From positions 143,714 to 207,713 of the forward strand of contig JAJACK010000002.1 of assembly GCA_022601535.1 (NCBI GenBank): a DNA stretch of 64,000 nt, given 5' to 3'. The notes under the pieces were generated by a model. It made no database searches. It was not told where the DNA came from and saw only the letters and a list, made by a program, of their open reading frames with translations. Below are positions 53,889-61,897 of this stretch, piece by piece. Source of the stretch: Chlamydiales bacterium. Lineage in GTDB: Bacteria > Chlamydiota > Chlamydiia > Chlamydiales > JAAKFR01. The position numbers and the translations under genes are program-made. Each line of letters starts with the position of its first letter. Within the stretch, counting starts at the first letter, position 1.

Positions 53889-54520
53889 ACTTAAGAGAAA
53901 ATGGAGGGATAGAAACTCAACTCATTTATGGAGAGAGGGTTGACATTGAAAAAAAGGAAGGAGAGCGGCTAAAAGTCCGTGCATGCGAACAATTTGACTA
54001 TCCCGGCTGGATTTTAGGAAGTGAGGTACAACAACTTCCACCTCGTAAACCAACGCATGTTGTGCACACGTTTGAAACAAAACTTGAAGGAAACACCCTC
54101 TCCTATGGAACCTATCTCACCGAAGAAGAGGCTGAAAAAGTGGACCCCAAAGCGATCCGCCCCATCCCTAAACAAATCGATCGAGACCTTTTAATCAAAG
54201 AGGCAAAACAATTCCTAGGACTCCCCTATCTTTGGGGAGGGCGCTCATCAGCTGGTGTTGACTGTTCGGGGTTTATCTCTCTCCTCTTTCGTGCTCAAGG
54301 GTTGTTGATCCCACGCAACACCAAAGAACAACAACGATTTGGAGAGAAAAGTGCGCTTGCTCCTGGTGCACTCATCTATACAGAGAAACACGTTGTTTTA
54401 TATTTGGGGGAAAACCTGTGTATCGAAGCTCCAGAAACAGGGAGGCTTGTTTCAATCAATCCATGTCCTTTTCAAAAAGGATGGAATGTAAGAACCTTTT
54501 TATCACGGCATCAGTCATAA
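53861..54520 (+). CDS. NlpC/P60 family peptidoglycan endopeptidase with SH3-like domain
   Basis: A 219-residue protein from ATG 53861, with GAGGAGG 11 bp upstream; the longer open frame shadows dapL. An N-terminal SH3-like region (1-60, ERLKVR, YPGWILGSEV) is followed by an NlpC/P60 domain. C135 is in GVDCSGF, H177 in KHVVLYL, and E189 is at the third polar position. It presumably cuts stem peptides of peptidoglycan or peptidoglycan fragments. No signal peptide is visible. Its position after dapL ties cell-wall precursor synthesis to turnover. Confidence 0.87.
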   Translation: MFYVNQHYIDLRENGGIETQLIYGERVDIEKKEGERLKVRACEQFDYPGWILGSEVQQLPPRKPTHVVHTFETKLEGNTLSYGTYLTEEEAEKVDPKAIRPIPKQIDRDLLIKEAKQFLGLPYLWGGRSSAGVDCSGFISLLFRAQGLLIPRNTKEQQRFGEKSALAPGALIYTEKHVVLYLGENLCIEAPETGRLVSINPCPFQKGWNVRTFLSRHQS

Positions 54521-54642
54521 AAAGGAATAACTCCCCTACTCTCAGTATAGAGCTCTCCCTCTACTTCATTTGGGGGCTCATCCGACACCGCTTTGCCTCC
54601 ACATCCGCCTAATAGAAATGCACATATAATTAGATACTTCAT
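54511..54642 (-). CDS. 43-residue putative lipoprotein at the end of the fliA operon
   Basis: ATG 54642 to TGA 54511 encodes 43 residues: signal peptide with lipobox LGGC (C14), then a short acidic, proline-containing mature part (ending GVIPFYD). Mature length is only 30 residues. An AGAGG Shine-Dalgarno lies 5 bp before ATG, and the start is 9 bp after the fliA stop on the same strand. It overlaps the convergent NlpC gene by 10 bp. No family recognised. The combination of lipobox, Shine-Dalgarno and operon position supports a real gene. Confidence 0.65.
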   Translation of the reverse strand: MKYLIICAFLLGGCGGKAVSDEPPNEVEGELYTESRGVIPFYD

Positions 54643-54651
54643 TTAAACCTC

Positions 54652-55425
54652 TTAATTTAAAAACTGGTGAGCAAAGGTGCTTTGAAAACGGTGTTTGAGC
54701 TTTAAAAGAGCCTTGGTGTGAATCTGAGACACACGTGATTCACTTACCCCCAAAACTTTACCGATTTCTTTGAGCATTAAATCTTCATAGTAGTAGAGCA
54801 TCAAAACCTTTTGCTCTTGATCACACAACATTGCAATCTCTTTCTCTAGAAGCTTTGCATTTTCTTTTCGATGTGCAATTTCTGAGGCAGTCTTTATGCG
54901 AGTGTCAGGAATCCTCTCTGCTAAAGGAACATTTCCTTCTTCAGAGTGCCCTTCTCCATTGAGAGGAACTAAAACCGCTGGTCGAATCCGATCGAGAACA
55001 CCTTTAAACTCCTCTTGCGACATCCCTAGATGAAGAGCCATCTCTTCATCATTTGGCTCTCTCCCCAACTGTTTTTGAAGCTTTTCCTGTGCCTTTGCAA
55101 TCAAATTGCTCTTCTGATGAATACTCCGGGGGATCCAGTCGAGCTCTCGCAGTTCATCGATAATCGCCCCTTTGATAAGCAAAATCGCATAACTTGCAAA
55201 TTTCACCCGTCGATCTGGATCGTATTTTTCAATTGCTTTGATCAAACCTGTTACACCAGAGGAGTAGAGATCATCGATCTTCACATGGGAAGGGTAGGTC
55301 GATCCAATCCGTCCGACAACAAATTTCACCAGATGAAGGTGGTGCACAATCAACTCATCTCGATACTCTGTTTTAAGTGTTGATCGATACTTTTTCCACA
55401 ACTCTTCTAATGCAATTTCTGCCAA
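54652..55425 (-). CDS. fliA: RNA polymerase sigma-28 factor
   Basis: A 257-residue sigma-70 family protein. Region 2 has DDLYSSGVTGLIKAIEKYDPDR and FASYAILLIKGAIIDELREL, region 3 PRSIHQKSN, and region 4 LYYYEDLMLKEIGKVLGVSESRVSQIHTKAL. This is the FliA/WhiG type. TTG start at 55425 with GGAG upstream. In Chlamydia sigma-28 drives late genes such as hctB. It lies 35 bp downstream of flhF. No anti-sigma FlgM is visible in the window. Confidence 0.94.
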   Translation of the reverse strand: MAEIALEELWKKYRSTLKTEYRDELIVHHLHLVKFVVGRIGSTYPSHVKIDDLYSSGVTGLIKAIEKYDPDRRVKFASYAILLIKGAIIDELRELDWIPRSIHQKSNLIAKAQEKLQKQLGREPNDEEMALHLGMSQEEFKGVLDRIRPAVLVPLNGEGHSEEGNVPLAERIPDTRIKTASEIAHRKENAKLLEKEIAMLCDQEQKVLMLYYYEDLMLKEIGKVLGVSESRVSQIHTKALLKLKHRFQSTFAHQFLN

Positions 55426-55460
55426 ACAAACTCCAACTATATTCTAGTTTTTATTTTACA

Positions 55461-56150
55461 TTATTTTAGTATTAATTGTCTTAAAAAGTGAAATTCCTGG
55501 CGATTGTGATCCGTAAGGATTTTATGCGTAATATTTTCAGCATCAGCAACTTCTATGTGCCCTGGAAGAGGGTATCCATAAGCGATATAGTGGATGGGAA
55601 GGCTTGTTTTTTGACACACATTGAGTAAAATTCCATTAGAAAGGGTTTCATCAAGTTTTGTAAAAATCAATCCTGTTAATCCAAGAGGAGAGAATTGGTG
55701 GATCGCCCCATAAATATCGACATCTTTCGTCGCAGCGCTTAGGGTGAGCAAAATAGCTGTGGGCTCTTCTTTTGCAAGAAAGTCTCCAATTGCATCGACC
55801 CGATCTGTCTCGTAAAAGTTGCACCCTTCCGTATCGAGGATTGTACAGTCGGGTTGATCTCGGTAGAATGCCTCTAGCTTTTTAACTGTTGTGCTTTTTC
55901 CCACCCCAGTGGGACCGACAAGGGCAATTTTAGCAGGAAGCGTCAACTCTTCAGCTGTTCGAATTCTTCTTCTTAGGCTTGATTTAAGTGCATTCACTTC
56001 CCGTTTTTCCTGAAGAAATTCTGTTGTGATTTCATCGGCAATCGACTGGGCGATTCCCCTTGTCATTAAAAAACGGGACAAGCTTGCAAACTGTGATGTT
56101 GAATCTTTTCTAGCTTCAATCAAGCGCCTTATTTGCTCTACATTTGTCAT
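55461..56150 (-). CDS. flhF: FlhF-like SRP-type GTPase, reduced
   Basis: A 229-residue protein with P-loop GPTGVGKS (79-86), LDTEGC (105-110) where the DTAGR motif is expected, LLTLSAATKDVD and TKLDE (164-168). These fit FlhF/FtsY/Ffh GTPases. Only about 20 residues separate the P-loop from the third motif, whereas the family has much more, so the insertion-box region with G2 is missing. The N-terminal ~70 residues resemble the helical N domain. It overlaps flhA by 4 bp. Activity is uncertain. Confidence 0.75.
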   Translation of the reverse strand: MTNVEQIRRLIEARKDSTSQFASLSRFLMTRGIAQSIADEITTEFLQEKREVNALKSSLRRRIRTAEELTLPAKIALVGPTGVGKSTTVKKLEAFYRDQPDCTILDTEGCNFYETDRVDAIGDFLAKEEPTAILLTLSAATKDVDIYGAIHQFSPLGLTGLIFTKLDETLSNGILLNVCQKTSLPIHYIAYGYPLPGHIEVADAENITHKILTDHNRQEFHFLRQLILK

Positions 56151-57961
56151 AACAGTACATCCGTTTTTATCGTTCCTATCGTTTCTACAGAAACATCTCC
56201 ACTCACTTCTCCGTAAGCTAGCACAGGAAGATCGGGGAGTTTTGCTTCAATTAATTTTTTAAGTCGAAGGCGTGATTTTCCGTCAGTCAAGACAACAGGA
56301 TCAACTCCCTCTTTGAGCACTTTCTCAGAAATCTGTTTAAGTTCTTCGGTCATTTTTTCTACAGTTTGAGGACGAAGACGCTCTTGGGAAGAAAAGGTGA
56401 GAGAAGCAATCAGCATTTGCTCAACTTTAGGGTCGATCGTGATCACATGAGCAACTTTCCTCTTTCCGAAAAACTGCTTTGAAATCTTCCGAGACAATCC
56501 TTCTCGCACAATCTGAGTCACTTTATCGAGATCACTCTCTCCACTCTGCGTGATAAGCTCAATGATCGTTGTTTTATCTCGGATCGACACCTCCTCTTTG
56601 AGAAGATTTTGCAACACCTGCAACAGTTGACCTACCGTCAATTTCAGCTCGTCGACAAGTGTTTTGTCGTACCGTTTAATCCTCTCCACCATCTTAGCGA
56701 TATCTGTCCGTCCGACGAGTTCAAAAGCATTTTTAGAAATCACCTTCTCAAGGCGAAGGAGAAAATGTTCCATCTCAGGAGCTCGTTCTATGCAAGCAAC
56801 TTCCCCTTGGATTAAGACAGCATACGTATTGGGGCGAAGTGATGCTTTGTCGGTGATTTGAATTGGAGGAACTGTGACTCCTAAATTTTGTTCAACGGCA
56901 GCTCGAACTTTCGACAACCCCTCCTTCAATTCATCTGCTTTGTCGATAAGCTTCACTCCAAGTTGGAGTTCGATAAGACGCCCTCTCTCCTCACTCTCTT
57001 TCTCTTTTTTACCTCCCTGCAGTAAAATTGCTCCATACCCCGCAAGAGAAAAAGAGATCGGAAGCATAATGAGAAGAGGCATCCCTGGAACAAAACTCAA
57101 AAAGAAAATCAGAAGCGCTGTGATGAAAAAAACTTTAGGATGACTAAATACCTGTTTTGTCATCGCCTTTCCCAAGCTTTCTGATGAAGCGCGTGTGACG
57201 ATAATTCCCGCCCCAATAGAGACCAAAAGGGCCGGAATTTGACTGATCAATCCATCTCCAACTGTCAGGCGAGTAAAAAGATTCCACGATTGAGAGAGTG
57301 AAAAACCCTTGATGAGAAGGCCGACTCCCAATCCTCCAACAATATTGACACATGTGATGATCACTCCTGCAATTGCATCACCACGAACAAACTTAGACGC
57401 GCCATCCATCGAACCATAAAATTCCGCCTCTTGCGCAAGACGGTTCCGTTGCTCTTTCGCCTCATCTTGCGTCAACATTCCAGCTGAAAGATCGCTATCA
57501 ATCGCCATCTGTTTCCCACCTAGCGCTTCAAGCGTGAAGCGAGCCGCCACTTCGGCTACACGTCCAGCTCCCTTTGTCACCACCACAAAATTGATGATCG
57601 TCAAAAGAGCAAAGAGGATCAATCCCACACCAATATGCCCTTCAGTCACAAAGTTCCCAAATGTTCGGATAATATCTCCCCCCTCAGCGCGCGTTAAAAT
57701 CATTCTCGTTGAGGCAATATTAAGTCCTAATCGATAGAGAGTTAAAAATAGCAGAAGAGAAGGAAAGGCAGAAAATTCAAGTGCATTTTCAACGTAGAAG
57801 GTGAGAAGAAGGGCCATCACCGAAAGAACAAGATTGAGACAGAGAAGGACATCTAAGACAAGAGGAGGAAGAGGGATCACAAGAAGAAGAACAAGACCGA
57901 TCACTCCAATTGCCAAGATCGTATCAGAGTGCTCTAAAACTCCCCGTAGCCGTTCTTTCAT
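56147..57961 (-). CDS. flhA: Flagellar-type export gate protein FlhA
   Basis: A 604-residue FlhA/LcrD family protein with about eight N-terminal membrane segments (1-320) and a shorter cytosolic domain than SctV. It has AEVAARFTLEALGGKQMAIDSDLSAG and the conserved export-gate region. It is paralogous to SctV in this window. Gene order with fliA and ferredoxin matches Chlamydia FlhA. It lies 30 bp downstream of the FlhB-like gene and overlaps flhF by 4 bp, forming one operon. Confidence 0.92.
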   Translation of the reverse strand: MKERLRGVLEHSDTILAIGVIGLVLLLVIPLPPLVLDVLLCLNLVLSVMALLLTFYVENALEFSAFPSLLLFLTLYRLGLNIASTRMILTRAEGGDIIRTFGNFVTEGHIGVGLILFALLTIINFVVVTKGAGRVAEVAARFTLEALGGKQMAIDSDLSAGMLTQDEAKEQRNRLAQEAEFYGSMDGASKFVRGDAIAGVIITCVNIVGGLGVGLLIKGFSLSQSWNLFTRLTVGDGLISQIPALLVSIGAGIIVTRASSESLGKAMTKQVFSHPKVFFITALLIFFLSFVPGMPLLIMLPISFSLAGYGAILLQGGKKEKESEERGRLIELQLGVKLIDKADELKEGLSKVRAAVEQNLGVTVPPIQITDKASLRPNTYAVLIQGEVACIERAPEMEHFLLRLEKVISKNAFELVGRTDIAKMVERIKRYDKTLVDELKLTVGQLLQVLQNLLKEEVSIRDKTTIIELITQSGESDLDKVTQIVREGLSRKISKQFFGKRKVAHVITIDPKVEQMLIASLTFSSQERLRPQTVEKMTEELKQISEKVLKEGVDPVVLTDGKSRLRLKKLIEAKLPDLPVLAYGEVSGDVSVETIGTIKTDVLL

Positions 57962-57991
57962 CTCTTTTTTCCCCCTGCTCTATTGAATACC

Positions 57992-58606
57992 CTATTGCCC
58001 TCTTTTATTCACCTCATTTTCTTTATTCTCTTCTTGTTTTTCAAAGTGAGTCATCCCCATCCTCTTCATGAAGCGTCGCTTGGAATAAAACCAATCAAAT
58101 ATTCCAAGAAGGAGTAATGCCAAAGAGGTGATGAGAGAAGCCACATAACACCTTTGAAGGACAAACTTGAATTGAGAGAGACTATCCATTTCCACCCAAC
58201 TCCCCTTTGGCCGAGTCCAAGCAAGCATAAAAAAACCAGACAAGCAAAGAATCATGGGGACAAACAGAAGAGTCCACTCGATTGGAGCCCTTTTAGGCCA
58301 AGTTGGTTTCAAACTTTTCCAAGAGAGAAGGAATCCCGTTTGAACGAGATGTGTAAAAATCCCCAAAGCAAAAACCCCCGCAAAGAAAATCAAGAGCGGA
58401 ATCAACACAGGCCAGAGTGAAATTTTTCCATCAAATTGAAGAAGAGAGAGGAAAGCACGGTAAAAAGAAGGAGAGAGAAGACGGAGAAGAATCAGAGCAC
58501 CTAAAAAAAAGAGTGAGGAAGCGAGCAACTTCGACCGGGGAACATCCCCTCGAAGGCGCGCTTTTTTCAACTTCTTTTTCGACGGAGCGAAAGGTTTTTC
58601 TTCCAT
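57992..58606 (-). CDS. flhB: FlhB-like export protein, membrane domain only
   Basis: ATG 58606 gives 204 residues with a strong AGGAG upstream. The N-terminal KPFAPSKKKLKKARLRGDVPRSK and four membrane segments (about 32-190) match FlhB/SctU. The protein ends at the start of the cytosolic linker (MTHFEKQEENKENEVN), so the autocleaving NPTH domain is absent. No remnant of the domain follows before flhA. It heads the flhB-flhA-flhF-fliA operon. Identification is by N-terminal pattern, topology and context. Confidence 0.75.
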   Translation of the reverse strand: MEEKPFAPSKKKLKKARLRGDVPRSKLLASSLFFLGALILLRLLSPSFYRAFLSLLQFDGKISLWPVLIPLLIFFAGVFALGIFTHLVQTGFLLSWKSLKPTWPKRAPIEWTLLFVPMILCLSGFFMLAWTRPKGSWVEMDSLSQFKFVLQRCYVASLITSLALLLLGIFDWFYSKRRFMKRMGMTHFEKQEENKENEVNKRGQ

Positions 58607-58674
58607 AATTCTCCTATATAGTAAATTCAATCTTGGAAGAAAAGAGCGTTCTACGTATTCTGTTCCCTATATTG

Positions 58675-58749
58675 CGGAGTATAGCGCAGCTTGGCTAGCG
58701 CAACTGCTTTGGGAGCAGTGGGTCGGGGGTTCAAATCCCTCTACTCCGA
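58675..58749 (+). tRNA. tRNA-Pro (anticodon TGG)
   Basis: A 75-nt cloverleaf: acceptor CGGAGTA/TACTCCG, D arm GCGC/GCGC-type, anticodon stem ACTGC/GCAGT with loop TTTGGGA (TGG), T arm GGGGG/... with TTCAAAT, discriminator A at 58749, no encoded CCA. The ferredoxin start codon begins at the next base. Confidence 0.95.
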
Positions 58750-59013
58750 ATGGGAAAACTTGTGGTATTAGACACAAACGAGGAGTTCGACATCCCCGAT
58801 GGGGAGTCGATTGCCGAAGCTTGTGAAGAAGCTGGAATCCCCTTTGCTTGTACAGAAGGGGTTTGTGGAACATGCGTAATCGAAGTTGTAGATGGGATGG
58901 AAAATCTCAGTGAATTCACTCAAGAGGAAGACGATTTCCTCGGAGAGATGGAGTTTGAGCGACTTGCCTGCCAATGTAAGCTTAAGAAAGATACCGTTAA
59001 AATAAAATTTTAG
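58750..59013 (+). CDS. 2Fe-2S ferredoxin
   Basis: An 87-residue plant/adrenodoxin-type ferredoxin with cluster cysteines C34, C39, C42 (ACTEGVCGTC) and C74 (LACQC). It carries electrons in the cytosol. The ATG immediately follows the tRNA-Pro discriminator base, with no Shine-Dalgarno; an alternative start would be the GTG at 58762. Gene position next to the flhA operon matches Chlamydia CT059. The next gene follows after 12 bp. Confidence 0.93.
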   Translation: MGKLVVLDTNEEFDIPDGESIAEACEEAGIPFACTEGVCGTCVIEVVDGMENLSEFTQEEDDFLGEMEFERLACQCKLKKDTVKIKF

Positions 59014-59025
59014 GAAAAAAAAGAG

Positions 59026-59589
59026 ATGGAAGAGACAATCACCCCTCAAATGACAATTGCCGATATTTTTTCAAAATTCCCGAGCAAAAGCCAAAGGCTT
59101 GCCCAAGCGATGACAAACGCAGGCCTTCATTGCACAAGCTGCAATGCGGCAACTTGGGAAACGCTTGAAGCTGGAATGCTTGGGCACGGCATGTCAGCCG
59201 ATGCCTCTGAAAAACTTCTCAACGACCTCAATAAGATTTTAAAAGAAGAGATCGACCTCAACAATATCACTCTTACACCTCGCGCTGCTGAAAAATTCCG
59301 ACAATTTGCCAAAGAAGAAGGACTTGATACCGTCGCCCTTCGCTTTGGAGACACGGCTGGAGGGTGTGGAGGATTTCAATATATTCTCGATTTTGAAACA
59401 GCAGCCCCTACCGAAGAAGATAAAACTTTCGAGTCAGAAGGGATCCAAATCCACATCAAAAAAGCGATGCTCGGCCGTCTTTTAGGATCTGTCATCGATT
59501 ATGTCGATGGTCTTCAAGGAGCCGGCTTTAAAATTTCCAATCCAAATGTCAAACGCTCTTGCGGCTGCGGCTCTTCTCAAGATTACTAA
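59026..59589 (+). CDS. DUF1858-A-type Fe-S carrier (IscA/ErpA-like) fusion
   Basis: A 187-residue protein. The N-terminal part (1-75) resembles DUF1858/ScdA-N with GLHCTSC (C36, C39). The C-terminal part (80-187) is a HesB/IscA-type carrier with C114 (TAGGCGGF) and C179, C181 (SCGCGSS). It should assemble or deliver Fe-S clusters, plausibly to the ferredoxin encoded 12 bp upstream. The fusion adds two cysteines to the carrier. Overlaps the end of the convergent beta-propeller gene by 4 bp. Confidence 0.85.
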   Translation: MEETITPQMTIADIFSKFPSKSQRLAQAMTNAGLHCTSCNAATWETLEAGMLGHGMSADASEKLLNDLNKILKEEIDLNNITLTPRAAEKFRQFAKEEGLDTVALRFGDTAGGCGGFQYILDFETAAPTEEDKTFESEGIQIHIKKAMLGRLLGSVIDYVDGLQGAGFKISNPNVKRSCGCGSSQDY

Positions 59590-61628
59590 TGCCTTCTAAA
59601 ATCAGAGAGGTAGAGTTTACCGTCCTGGCAGTGGAGAAGTTTAGTCTCTTTTGAGCCTTCCACTCGCTGGGAGCATACCTTCGCCTCCTTTGGCGTTATT
59701 TGAAAAACTTTTTCAGAAATAGAACTCCAATTCCAAATCTCACCTAACTCCGAATTTACCACCCACTCCGTAGAGAGAGAAAATGCTTTTATCTTCCCCT
59801 GATACACAGGAAGAGGTTTCCTGCCTTGACGAAGGTCTAAAAAGATAGGTTGCTCATTTCCATCGAATAAAATCATCTCTCCATTCTCACATAGCTCTTT
59901 TATGCGAGCACTTATTGTTTTAAGAACAACTCTTTTTTCGACAAAAGAGACAACTTTCTCATCTGTTGTCAAGGTCCTGACAGTCAATACACATGTAGTT
60001 TCATTAGATGAATTCTCTTCTATTAAATAGAGCTTATCCCCTTTGGCATAACAAGAAAAACAGTCGATTGCAACCTGATCTCCCGTCGGAGAAACAATGA
60101 CAAGCTTACTGTCAAAATGGCTAAAAAATCCCACATGCGTTGAAAGAGGAGTAAAGTAACCACCTGCAGCTTCCTTCTGAAAAGAAGGATCCAATTTTGA
60201 ATCTACTATTTTTCCTCCAATTAATCTCCTCTCTCCTTCCACTTCTACCATTTGATAACCAAATTGATCAGAAGTTAAGTGCAATCGGCTAGACTTTTCT
60301 GATGGATAAGGCAATTCTACTGTAGATGTGACCTTTCCATTCTTTAAATCTACTAGATGAACTTGAGATTTTCCAAAAAATTGAAGAACAATACAATCGC
60401 CAGCACGATTTAAATGACAAGGCTTTGACTCATTTCCAAGTGCATGAAGAGAAATACCCCATTCCATTTTTTCGGTTTTCATATCATAAGCCAAAAGATA
60501 GGGAGATATTCTATTATCTAAGCTATATGCTCCAACCATTAGATCACCATGGACAAAGACTCTATCACCCCCATTAAAGCTTAGCCGTCTCACAAAAGAT
60601 GGATCATCAGCCCCTCTAGCTATGAAAGGCTTAAAAGGCCTAAAGAAAATTCTTTCAATCACAGATGATGTAAAGCTAGGCAGTAAATCCATAAGCTTAT
60701 GAAAGTGAGGAATTTGTTCGTTGAAAGAGGTCCCTTCTAGAGCAGCTAATATATGGGAGCTTACCTCAGCTGTCCATTCATCTGAACTAGTTGTCAAATA
60801 TCTCACAGAATCCACCCTAGTTCCAGATGATATTGACTCTAAAAAAGGTACTATCACATCTTTTTTCTTTGGCCATTCATCCAGAGGGGTTTCCCTCAAT
60901 TTAATTAACGTTAACTGCAAAAATTTATTAGAAGCAGCCAGCAAAAACAATCCCTGATATAAAAACGGAGTCTGTGCACCTATTGCGACTCTTGAATAGA
61001 AAATTTCTGCCAAAGAAAAGCTGAACTCTCCCTTTTCTGAAACAAAAAAATCCGAAAAAACCCTTTGCATGGTTGTATCACCAAAAGACTCTATTGGAGG
61101 AATCTCAAAATCAGCTCCTACCCACTGTTTGATAACCCAAAGCAAGTCATAACCAAAGTTATGACTACCTCTTCTAGAATAAGCTTCCAAAAGACCTATA
61201 CAAGTTTGTTTAACCATCTCAGGATCTAAAGACTGAAAAGCTTCTTGAAACGATCTCTCTTTATCTACTGATTTCCATTCCTCTCGAACCATAAGCTGAG
61301 CTACAGCAGAATTGGAATTCTTTATATAAGATTCTAATCCCTCTTGACACGTAGGGTCTTCTAACCTAGAAAAAGGAAAATTTGACTCACATAACCATCG
61401 GAAATTCAATGCATATGCCTCAACAAAACCTACTACTTTATCTATAGTCTCCGAATCTAACCCTTCTTGAGTGGCATTTACCTTTTTTTCTGGAAGAGAC
61501 TCAATGGCCAACCGACTGAATACCTCCATTGCAGCATCCACGTATTTTGCAGGAAGCTCCAAAGGCCCCTTATAACCCACACAATGATCGAAAGTATCCT
61601 GGACAAGGCTTAAGACAGCTTGACTCAT
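59586..61628 (-). CDS. Large orphan protein with C-terminal beta-propeller-like repeats
   Basis: ATG 61628 with AGGAG upstream gives 680 residues; the frame is open to 61703. Residues 1-330 are helical without recognised motifs. Residues 340-680 contain repeated beta-strand units of the type YLLAYDMKTEKMEWGISL, VHLVDLKNGKVTSTVEL and WNWSSISEKVFQITP, resembling PQQ/WD-type propeller blades. No signal peptide or membrane segment. It is divergent from the LRR effector gene. Probably a protein-interaction scaffold or effector; function unknown. Confidence 0.6.
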   Translation of the reverse strand: MSQAVLSLVQDTFDHCVGYKGPLELPAKYVDAAMEVFSRLAIESLPEKKVNATQEGLDSETIDKVVGFVEAYALNFRWLCESNFPFSRLEDPTCQEGLESYIKNSNSAVAQLMVREEWKSVDKERSFQEAFQSLDPEMVKQTCIGLLEAYSRRGSHNFGYDLLWVIKQWVGADFEIPPIESFGDTTMQRVFSDFFVSEKGEFSFSLAEIFYSRVAIGAQTPFLYQGLFLLAASNKFLQLTLIKLRETPLDEWPKKKDVIVPFLESISSGTRVDSVRYLTTSSDEWTAEVSSHILAALEGTSFNEQIPHFHKLMDLLPSFTSSVIERIFFRPFKPFIARGADDPSFVRRLSFNGGDRVFVHGDLMVGAYSLDNRISPYLLAYDMKTEKMEWGISLHALGNESKPCHLNRAGDCIVLQFFGKSQVHLVDLKNGKVTSTVELPYPSEKSSRLHLTSDQFGYQMVEVEGERRLIGGKIVDSKLDPSFQKEAAGGYFTPLSTHVGFFSHFDSKLVIVSPTGDQVAIDCFSCYAKGDKLYLIEENSSNETTCVLTVRTLTTDEKVVSFVEKRVVLKTISARIKELCENGEMILFDGNEQPIFLDLRQGRKPLPVYQGKIKAFSLSTEWVVNSELGEIWNWSSISEKVFQITPKEAKVCSQRVEGSKETKLLHCQDGKLYLSDFRRH

Positions 61629-61758
61629 ATATAGTCTCCTTAACATCAAAAAAAATGAAGTAGACTGTACCACAAATCGCAATAGAAACGAACTAGAAAT
61701 CAATTATTTCCAAATATTTAGAACCTGCACTTAGTTCGCTTCCCATGAAAACCAGATC

Positions 61759-61803
61759 ATTATGCAATCTGTTGCATCATGGTCATAGGGGTTGTTGCAT
61801 AAT
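61759..61803. repeat. Inverted repeat in the divergent intergenic region
   Basis: ATTATGCAA (61759-61767) and TTGCATAAT (61795-61803) form a perfect 9-bp inverted pair with a 27-nt spacer that contains another GTTGCAT. The 270-bp gap 61629-61897 otherwise holds only the start regions of the two divergent genes. It could be an operator or the worn end of an insertion sequence. Confidence 0.4.
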
Positions 61804-61860
61804 CCTAAAATTTTGAGCACCCTTGGCATTCCTGATGCATTTCTTAAGCAAATAGAAGGG

Positions 61861-61889
61861 TTTAAATTTAATCTAAAATTTGCTATGAA
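61861..61889 (+). promoter_or_regulatory. Candidate promoter of LRR effector copy 1
   Basis: TTTAAA (61861-61866), 17-bp spacer, TATGAA (61884-61889), 8 nt before ATG 61898; no Shine-Dalgarno. The layout is preserved in copy 2 at 63906-63934. Confidence 0.4.
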
Positions 61890-61897
61890 ACTCCCTT

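Noticed and set aside
58667..58919. Minus-strand frames across tRNA-Pro and ferredoxin
   Set aside because: They run through a tRNA and shadow a well supported ferredoxin gene.
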